NCBI GenBank assembly: GCA_032717465.1
Contig: CM064712.1
Coordinates: forward strand, 20,296,717-20,360,716
Direction of reading: 5' to 3'
DNA length: 64,000 nt
DNA from: Coenobita brevimanus
Taxonomy: Eukaryota; Arthropoda; Malacostraca; Decapoda; Coenobitidae
Both the position numbers and the translations under genes were made by a program. Shown here piece after piece: positions 57,184 through 64,000 of the stretch (positions within the stretch are counted from its first letter, which is position 1; each line of letters begins with the position of its first letter). Below the pieces are notes generated by a model. That model saw only the letters and a list, made by a program, of their open reading frames with translations, searched no databases and was not told where the DNA came from.

Positions 57184-58704
57184 TTATTTTGATTTTTTAC
57201 ATTCTGTATTGAACCATTTCTGTATTTTCTTATCTGCTTCTTTGTGCTGTGGGATGTACTTCTGGATTCCTATTTCATAAAATTCACAGAATTTTTTATA
57301 TACAGCATTTAAATCTTGTCCTCTAAGCTCGTTTTCCCAATCAACTTCTAAGAAATACTTCTTTAGGTTTTGATAATTTTCCTTTTTATAGTTTAGGCTC
57401 TTTTTGTAACTGTCATTGCTGTTTACTATGTCATATGCAATCCTGAAGTTATAATTTAGTACTGCATGATCGCTTTTGCCGAGTGGAGGGTGATATATTA
57501 AACTGTCAAAATCATTTTCTTGCCTAGTAAATATTAGATCTAGCACTGAAGGTACATCAAGTCCTCTTTTTCTGGTGGTTTCCCTCACATGTTGCGTTAG
57601 GTAGAACTCTTGTACGAGATCCAGGAGCTTTTGGTCCCAACAGCTTTCATGGCTAATTATATCTAGAGTATTCCAATTTATATTTGTATTGAAATCCCCA
57701 TTTAGTATAATTCTTTCTGATTTCTCTTCCATTTTATGTAGTAATGATCTTAAACTCTGAATTGTACTCTTTGCCAGGTCCTCATATTCATCTCTTTCCC
57801 ATGTGTTTGATCTGGGTGGCATGTACAAATTGGCTACAATTACTTTACCTTCAGATGTGTTGATCTCTACTGCAATCAGTTCTACTTGTGATGGTATATC
57901 TAGTTTTATTTCATTGACTTTTAGATTTTTCTTAGTTAATATTATAATTTCTCCTCCTTTTTTTACATTTCTGTCTCTTCTCCATATATTGTATTCATCT
58001 AAGTTTAGTATGTCATTGGATATCCTTGGTGTTAATATTGTTTCAGTTAGGCATATTATTTGTGGTTCATTTTCTCTGACATAATCATTTATCTCTATTA
58101 ATTTAGATACCATTCCATCCACATTTGAGTACATCAACTTTATCATCTTGTTTATATATTTGTCATGACATGGTTCTACTACCTTCCTCCTTTTTATTCC
58201 ATCCTGTTTGTGTACCACTTTCGTACCTGTAATCCTATTACTTTGTAAAAAATTTCTCTTCTCTTCTGATCTTCCCTCATTTTTTGTTTTTGCTTCCTCC
58301 CTTTTCTCTTTCAGTAATTCCAGTTCCTCTTGTGTTAGGCATCTTTTCATCCATACATTTTTGAACTCCTCTTTTTCCATAAGATTCTTTGCATTTTTTA
58401 GTATCTCTTCCACAGTGTTTACACTCTGGAAAGTCACCTTTAGAGGTCTTGTCTTGCTTTTCTTATATTTCCCTAACCTTTTGTGTTCCTCTATGTCTTT
58501 ACTACAGATTTCCTCTGATACTTCTTTCAGTAAGCTCATTACATTTGCCATCTCCTTTTTGTCTCTTGTGATCTTGTTTTTTACTTCTTCCTCTTCTATA
58601 CCAGTGATTACTATAGATTTATTTATATCTACTGAATCTCTGACTAACTTCGGATTGTTTTGGATTATTCTTTTCACTTCCTTTTTAATGCTTTTTTCCT
58701 CCAC
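57184..58704 (-). pseudogene. LINE D ORF1-like segment joined to endonuclease
   Basis: 506 open codons, the longest non-repetitive frame in the window. Residues about 1-150 are charged and helical, with HKRLGKYKKSKTRPLKVTF, VEEILKNAKNLMEKEEF and VWMKRCLTQEELELLKEK, a layout seen in ORF1 proteins (RNA-binding) of CR1-like LINEs. Residues about 185-420 form the endonuclease: LMYSNVDGMVSKLIEINDYV, IICLTETIL (catalytic Glu), LNGDFNTNINW (Asp/Asn) and GKSDHAVLNYN (terminal Asp-His). Both lie in one frame here, where two ORFs might be expected. It is labelled pseudogene only because the downstream RT is frame-broken. Confidence 0.85.
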
Positions 58705-58721
58705 CCTTGTTTCTAAATGTG

Positions 58722-58976
58722 TGTGTGTAATTCACCGGGTCGGTCAGGATCACTTGATGGTCGTGATCGTCAGCTTTTACCCTCTCGGAAGGGAGCTGAG
58801 AGCTCATATAGTCCGATCTAAGGGCAAGGCTGTGACCTTCACACACGCACACACCCGTCCCCTTGCTGAAGGGGGACAGTATCCACCCACTTCGTCAGTG
58901 AAACTTTTCGCAACCTGAGCGAGGCGCGAACTCCCATCCACCAGTTGGCAGGCGAGAGCGTTACCAATGCACCAGC
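58722..58976 (-). mobile_element. tRNA-Gly-like SINE (family 2)
   Basis: On the minus strand the element opens at about 58976 with a tRNA-like head: A box tgcattggtaacgc (58970-58957), anticodon-arm-like tctcgcctgcca (the form found in glycine tRNA, anticodon GCC) and B box ggatgggagttcgcgcc (58941-58925). A body of about 180 bp follows (gtcccccttcagcaagggga; ccttcccgagagggtaaaag-like) and a short (CA)n tail at 58728-58718. The tail abuts the start of LINE D on the same strand. Transcription would be by RNA polymerase III. Confidence 0.75.
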
Positions 58977-58981
58977 AATTA

Positions 58982-59031
58982 CAGAATACATTAGTAATGA
59001 GCCAATGAAATTAACAACAGGGGAATGGTTA

Positions 59032-59065
<34 letters not shown>
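58982..59065. repeat. Shared 54-bp module leading into (GT)n, copy 2
   Basis: See 54377-54487. Here the module lies between the SINE head and a GT run (59034-59063). Confidence 0.85.
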
Positions 59066-59066
<1 letters not shown>

Positions 59067-59239
59067 GGGGAGCTATATGCATTCGTGGGAGGATGCTCTG
59101 GCTTTTAGTTATATAATATTTCCTTTGCTTTCACCTACCATTTATATCCCCTTAAAAATCCACTACAAGTACACCACAACACCTCTCTCTCTCCACATCT
59201 CCCACCCATCCACACACACCTCTCTAACACATCATTATT
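59066..59239. other. Unassigned spacer
   Basis: Nothing recognised. Confidence 0.5.
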
Positions 59240-59490
59240 TGTATTCTCGTACTTTAAGGAAGCTCCTTAAGCACTGGCAAATCTATCAGTTTCCTTAGCA
59301 CCTCTTCTTTGGCGATTTATTTTTGGATATGGGTGGTTAATATCCCTTTGTCCATTATTGATGCAAAGTATGGCGATACTGAAATGATTTTTGCAAAACA
59401 AAGCAAGACAGTAAGAAGTAATAAGCAGTATAAATCCCTTACCAAAAAGCGATAGGAGGTGTTCTTAATCAACGATAATACTGGCTCCTG
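59240..59490. mobile_element. MITE family 1, copy at 59.2 kb with internal insertion
   Basis: The left end gtattctcgtactttaagga plus agctccttaag, then an extra ~20-bp segment before cttagcacctcttctttggc. The centre ggatatgggtggttaatatc and the right end taatcaacgataatactggc follow the family pattern. Confidence 0.75.
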
Positions 59491-60110
59491 TGACCCATCC
59501 ACCTCCTCTCTTCCACTTCCTCCTCCCTTCCACCTCCTCCACACACTCCCCAACACCTTCCCCCACAATGACACTTCACACACCTCACTCCTTACTGCCA
59601 CACTAAGCAATTAAACTCTTACGTACACAAAAATTTACATTATTGCCTATTTCTAAGCAAAAAATCCAACTTCGACTTTGTAATGCTAGTGGGGATGAAA
59701 GGTCATTATCGCTTAATGGAATACCGAATGCAATTTTCATTTTAAAATGTGAGAGTAGCTTTTATATCCCCCAAATTGACTCTCTCTCTCTCTCTCTCTC
59801 TATGAGTTTTGTCTATATCCTTACGTTGTGGTGACTGTGTTTAATGGTATATTTCACCTGTCCATCCATCTCTCCATCCATCCATCCACCCATCCATCCG
59901 ACAGTCTGTCTTCCTAGCTATTTGTCTATGTTTGTGCACATACAGTATATATGTATAGTATGTACATGCAGTATACATTTGCAAGTTGTGGTCATAATTA
60001 AAGTAATGCTAAATTTAACTAAAATACTTTTTCCTCATTAACTCACTAAAGCCTATACACAGTTAACCAGTTTACAACCAGAGTTTGCCCAAAAGACAAG
60101 TCCAATTCTT
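59491..60110. other. Unassigned with short CT and CATC repeats
   Basis: (CT)n at 59780-59800 and (CATC)n at 59863-59898. No gene recognised. Confidence 0.5.
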
Positions 60111-60160
60111 GGCTCGTATTCTCGTCGACTAAGGGAACTCCGTAAAACCTTTTCCTAACT
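60111..60160. mobile_element. MITE family 1, left part of interrupted copy
   Basis: ggctcgtattctcgtcgact, then aagggaactccgtaaaacc, is the family left terminus and stops at the poly(T) start of the LINE at 60161. The right part resumes at 61687. Confidence 0.75.
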
Positions 60161-60233
60161 TTTTTTTTTTTTTTTAATAACAGAACGGAGGAAGGAAAAA
60201 CAAATGAATAAAAAAAATAATCCATACACAAGA

Positions 60234-60887
60234 TTACTGGTGTCCTCTGCTCATAAAATATCTGTAACAGTTAGACTTGAACAGCTGTGGGTTGAAATTT
60301 GGAGGGAAACTACTCTGGGGGAGCGAGTTCCAGAGAGATGCAGTTCGGGAAATGAAAGAATTCTGGTAGGCAGAAGTTCTGCAATATGGTTGAGTGACAT
60401 TCCAGTCATGAGCGCTACCAGATGCCCGTGTAGCACGAGGGAAGGCATGGAGAGGTGGCACCATGGACGCAACTTCGTCTGAGCATTTGCCAAAAAAATA
60501 TCTGTAAAATAAGGCAAGGGAGGCAACATTCCTTCTTACAAGCAGGGGAGGTAGTTTATATGTAATGGCAGGGTTGTTAATGATTCTAACAGCTTTGTTC
60601 TGAATTTTGTTTAGTTGTCTTAATGCAACCTCTCCACAACCATTCCACAAGGGTGAGCAATATTCAAGCTGAGAGCGCACATGACTCTTATAAATTATAG
60701 CAAACTGCTCATCGGCGAAGAAGTTACGGACTCTGTACAATAATCCAAGTTTCTTTGAGGCGGTTTTAGCAAGTGATCTGACATGAGAGGTCCAGCTGAG
60801 GGCACTGTTAAGTGAGATGCCAAGAATTTCAATACTTTTGGAGATGGGAATATTAGTAGCACTGAAGGTAATGTACGAATCTGGCAA
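60234..60887 (-). pseudogene. LINE C RT C-terminal domain
   Basis: 217 open codons in the same frame as the upstream segment: LGISLNSALSWTSHVRSLAK, SHVRSQLEYCSPLWNG, LNKIQNKAVRIINNP, ASLALFYRYFFGKCSDEVAS and ASLWNSLPQSSFPPNFNPQL, the thumb and C-terminal tail typical of jockey-type RT. It ends with a natural stop just before the 3' UTR. Confidence 0.9.
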
Positions 60888-60890
60888 TAT

Positions 60891-61544
60891 CTATCTATTA
60901 GTAAACTGTATATATTTAGTTTTACTAGCATTAAAAGAGACAAGGTTGTTTTGTCCCCATTCACTGATCGTAGATAGATCTTGATTTATGGAGGTGGCTG
61001 TACTGAGTTGAGAGGTAGAGATATTAGACTTTGTAAATGGGTGTGTGAATGTGAATGAACTATGTAGTGTTGAGTCATCTGCATATGAGTGAATGGGATT
61101 GTGGGTGTCAGATAAGAGATCATTAATATGAACCAGAAACAGGCTTGGTGCCAGAACTGATCCCTGCGGCATGCCGGCGTTAATTGAGTGGAAATTGGAA
61201 TATACATCATCTACTTTTACTCTTATTTTCCTGTCACTAAGATATGAAGAAATCAAAGGAACAAAAGACGTTAGTCCATAGCAAGGGAGTTTGGACAGCA
61301 GGGAACGGTGCCATACTCTGTCAAAAGCTTTAGAGATATCAAGAGCTACTGCATGACTTTCTCCAAAAAGATCAATTGATTGATGGATGGTATGAGTTAA
61401 GAGACTGAGTATGTCAATGGTGGATCTTTCGTGGCGAAAACAATATTGTCTATCACTAATGAAGTTGTTGGATTCAAGATGTTTAACAATATGCTTATTA
61501 ATTAAAGTTTCAAATACCTTACCAAGAGAAGATGTGACAGCCAT
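60891..61544 (-). pseudogene. LINE C RT catalytic domain
   Basis: 217 open codons from a Met inside YRPMAVTSSL; the true frame extends upstream to 61686. Motif A ALDISKAFDRVWH, motif B MPQGSVLAPSLF and catalytic YADDSTLH are all intact. It ends at the TAG that separates it from the C-terminal domain. Confidence 0.9.
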
Positions 61545-61686
61545 TGGTCTGTAATCGGAGGGGTCAGACGAGCTTCCTTTCTTCGGAATTGGGTGGATAT
61601 TGGCTTCTTTCCATGAATTTGGAAATAAGGAAGTACGTATGCATAGTCTGAATAATTTAGCTAGAACAGAGGCAAGTTCAGGGGAA

Positions 61687-61852
61687 CCTATTTACATTCC
61701 AATACGGTTGGGTGATATCATTTTGTACTTTATTTATGCAGATATTAGAATTATTTCAGTAACACAGAAGAGGACGGCAAGGTGTGATTAACACATTAAA
61801 TAGCTTAGGGGGAGGTGTTAGGGAGCTCCCTTAATCGACAGGAATACGGGCC
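61687..61852. mobile_element. MITE family 1, right part of interrupted copy
   Basis: atttacattccaatacggtt, gggtgatatcattttgtac and tttatttatgcagatatta continue the family interior. The right terminus gagctcccttaatcgacagg plus aatacgggccc is well preserved. With 60111-60160 it makes one copy of about 215 bp. Confidence 0.78.
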
Positions 61853-62159
61853 CTGCTCTCAACCAATGAAAGGTTAATGGATATTGATTCCCACACATTT
61901 ACCTCTGACACACTGACTTACCAATACGCTATCCTAATCATGTGTTGTTATTTACTGCTGTCCTTCACTCCCTCGTTCCCAGTTAATCCTCCTGTGATAC
62001 CTGGATTACGTTAAGCTGATTTATGTGACCTGCTTCCTCACCTCCCTTTCCCTAGTGTGCTTTTTGTGATAACTCCTTCAGTATGGTACGACTCTGTGTG
62101 AAATATTGATGTCAGAGGGAAGGACTTCTCGTAGTGAAAATATTATAGACAAGATGTTT

Positions 62160-62160
<1 letters not shown>
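61853..62160. other. Unassigned sequence
   Basis: Nothing recognised. Confidence 0.5.

Positions 62161-62234
<74 letters not shown>
62161..62234. repeat. (GT)n microsatellite
   Basis: About 37 GT units. Confidence 0.97.
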
Positions 62235-62237
<3 letters not shown>

Positions 62238-62535
62238 AAGTACAAAAATGTGTTACGCACGTCTGTTTAAGTATTTATATGTAGCACCTTTCTTCTCTGA
62301 GAACGACGGCTGCACAACTGAACCGATGACAAAGAAATGTGCATATTGAGAAAAATGTGAGTTGTAGCACAACTAATGACTCATATATTGCTGAGCATAT
62401 GGTGAGTTCCGTGGCACAGATCTATGTTGGCGGGGACGTAGTGTAGCTGTAGTGAGTGATATAATGAATATCTCAGCCATACTGTCTGGCACAACCTATA
62501 CACGGACGCATGACTTCATGGCTTATATACTGATG

Positions 62536-62570
<35 letters not shown>

Positions 62571-62946
62571 AGTAAAATTAAATGAAGAACGACCTACACA
62601 GAAATACCACACACAGAGACACTGGAAAAAAAAAATCACTGAGGTCCAGTTTCACCGAACGTAATTTCTCGATGCATCTTTGGCTAAGGGTACTTTGGTT
62701 TTCAGAAGGCAGGAGTGTATAACCTGCCGAGGCTCAGTATAGGAACAGTGGAAAAAAAAATGGCAGTGAAAGGAGCATATCCTCGCACAAATAAGGAAAT
62801 GAATAAATAAATAATGGATAAAGTGCTTCAGAAGTAAAAACAAGAAATACAAAAATTAAGAAATATGCTTATGTGTAAAATTCATCTTCTTCAGTTACCT
62901 GTAACATGCGCGGAATCGTGGCTAAATTATAATACAAAATATTCAG
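62235..62946. other. Unassigned with (AC)n at 62537-62569
   Basis: No gene recognised; about 16 AC units in the middle. Confidence 0.6.

Positions 62947-62986
<40 letters not shown>
62947..62986. repeat. (GT)n microsatellite
   Basis: About 20 GT units. Confidence 0.95.
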
Positions 62987-62988
<2 letters not shown>

Positions 62989-63900
62989 AAATCAATGCAA
63001 TACTTACAATGATGGCCATCTTCTGTAGTTACGTTGTACACACCTGCAACAAAAGACAGTCTAATTAACCATAAGTTATAATTACATTCCAATATATAAA
63101 AGAATAAGGAAACCTAATCACAAGAAATTGACGAAATACAGATCATCATCATCATCACCATTATCACTGCCATCGTCATCATTGTCATAATTCATCATCG
63201 TCATTATAATCACCATTACCACCATCATTATTATCCCACTGCTTTTAATTGACCATGAGTCCAGAAGGCCAAAAAAAAAAAAAAGAAAAAAAAAAGAAAA
63301 GGAAGAAGTAATCAACATCTTGCCCAGTGAAATACGCCACACACCTATTCACTCACTATCTTGGTTCCACGTCACGGGCACTCCTTCCACACGCTGCCTC
63401 ATAATTACTTATCAAAGTTGATTCTACGAATGTCAAGTTAACTACAACAAGCAAGCTGTCTATTGCCGGACACTTATGTTCTCTTGGCCTAAAGAGGTAC
63501 AAAAAGAGCCCAAGGCAACTCAATTTTTTTTTTTTTTTTTTTTTTTTATGAATCCAGTTTCGTACTCATGAGAAATTTTGGGGAATAATTTCTCAGCAAG
63601 ACTCTCAATGAGTATAACTCAGATCACTGGTAAACATCGTCTAGCATCACACAAGACAGAGAAGATTGCTGGATCCGCCCTGCGGGCTCTAGTCTGGCCC
63701 AGTTCTCTTCTGCTTACAGAGGCTGACTTGGACAAACGCATTACTGGGCCGTCCCTGCCGCTGGCAGAGTCCGGCAGAGAAGGAATGCCAAAGCCTATCC
63801 TGCACTCCATACAAAATTCTTCCAACCATTTCAATCTCTTGTCAGTTCTCCAGTCTCGTCAACCCCCATACCTCTCTGTCTTACGTACATGAGAGAGAGA
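62987..63900. other. Unassigned with (CAT)n, A-run and T-run
   Basis: ATC/ATT triplets at 63140-63235, A-rich run 63271-63303 and T-run 63522-63547. An open frame of 104 codons at 63578-63892 (plus), overlapped by a minus frame, shows no recognisable domain, so I do not call it a gene. Confidence 0.5.
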
Positions 63901-63935
63901 GAGAGAGAGAGAGAGAGGAGGGGGGGAGGGGAAGT
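63891..63935. repeat. (GA)n microsatellite and G-rich patch
   Basis: About 13 GA units followed by ggagggggggaggggaag. Confidence 0.93.
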
Positions 63936-64000
63936 CAGCAATGCTACCACGATTCTGACCTTAACAAAAACAATACAGGTTATGTAAGCTTAAAATCCTA

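Larger units (their letters stand above)
55257..58720 (-). mobile_element. LINE family D (CR1-like), long copy with ORF1-like part, endonuclease and RT
   Basis: About 3.45 kb on the minus strand: a coiled-coil/ORF1-like segment and endonuclease in one frame (58704-57184), RT N-terminal part (56865-56530), RT palm (about 56440-56020) with YLDFKKAFDTVP, SGVPQRSVLAP and MFADDAKI, and RT C-terminal part (56015-55302) with LGVIINNRLS and EYASVVWSPHLKKHIDKIEK. The 3' end consists of two tandem copies of AATTAGGTAAGAAC, as in CR1/L2-type elements that end in short repeats instead of poly(A). Frameshifts break it, but it is much better preserved than the copy at 14165-14905. Clade name is by motif style. 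Confidence 0.9.
60161..61686 (-). mobile_element. LINE family C (jockey-like), copy 3, inserted in a MITE
   Basis: A 5'-truncated copy on the minus strand, ending in poly(A) (T16 at 60161-60176). One reading frame covers the RT from 61686 to 60234: ELASVLAKLFRLCIRTSLFP, KKGSSSDPSDYRPM, RQYCFRHERSTIDIL, AVALDISKAFDRVWHRSLLS, AGMPQGSVLAPSLFLVHIND, IHSYADDSTLHSS, then the C-terminal domain. The frame is interrupted by a single TAG (60891-60893). MITE family 1 sequences lie on both sides, so it inserted into a pre-existing MITE. It is the best-preserved family C copy here. Confidence 0.92.

Noticed and set aside
63578..63892. 104-codon open frame near the right edge
   Set aside because: Overlapped by an equally open minus frame; no recognisable domain, start context or splice context.

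Overview
This is a eukaryotic, gene-poor, repeat-saturated window, most probably from an arthropod and quite possibly a decapod crustacean. That placement is an inference from three things: very dense dinucleotide microsatellites (GT/AC, CT/AG, TA, many over 50 bp), LINE reverse transcriptases of types I associate with crustacean genomes, and families of short non-autonomous elements. I found no convincing host protein-coding gene, rRNA or tRNA gene. Nearly every recognisable coding sequence belongs to a transposable element. Most remaining open frames are artefacts of simple repeats (runs of VCVC, THTH, poly-S/L/P) or of polypurine tracts.

Region by region. 0-4 kb: two copies of one RTE-like LINE (family A), one on the minus strand at the left edge and one long decayed copy on the plus strand. 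5-10 kb: a 5'-truncated family B LINE with a perfect 13-bp target-site duplication, a short TIR element (MITE), and a solo LTR on the minus strand sitting inside a tandem repeat rich in AGGTCA half-sites. 12-15 kb: a tRNA-derived SINE, another MITE copy, and two more LINE fragments. 17.2-22.3 kb: a minisatellite interrupted by a 3.15-kb DNA transposon with long (about 280 bp) terminal inverted repeats and a zinc-finger-type protein remnant, by a dispersed repeat, and by a 310-bp near-perfect palindrome. 22.5-23.3 kb: a 15-bp-unit minisatellite with a 120-bp higher-order duplication. 24-26.3 kb: a jockey-like LINE (family C, minus).

29.8-35.65 kb: a (TA)n microsatellite into which a complete Ty3/Gypsy retrotransposon has inserted (two 787-bp LTRs, 30208-30994 and 34796-35582). 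Its domains run Gag, protease, integrase, then reverse transcriptase. Integrase therefore precedes RT, the Gmr1-like order rather than the canonical Gypsy order. The copy is internally deleted: RT stops before its catalytic core and RNase H is missing. The minus-strand solo LTR at 7917-8705 is the same family.

36-49 kb: another family A LINE end, AGGTCA-rich repeats, long microsatellites, a polypurine tract of about 1 kb (42.5-43.5 kb), a second copy of the 12.6-kb SINE, and two adjacent MITE copies. 49.5-62 kb: a dense transposon cluster with family C LINE (minus), family B LINE (plus, almost complete RT), family D CR1-like LINE (minus, endonuclease plus RT), a tRNA-Gly-like SINE (minus), a MITE, and a family C LINE inserted inside another MITE copy. 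62-64 kb: microsatellites and unassigned DNA.

The most interesting items are the integrase-before-RT Gypsy element with its solo LTR relative, the long-TIR DNA transposon with an unusual two-zinc-finger protein, and the MITE family whose interrupted copy gives a relative insertion order.
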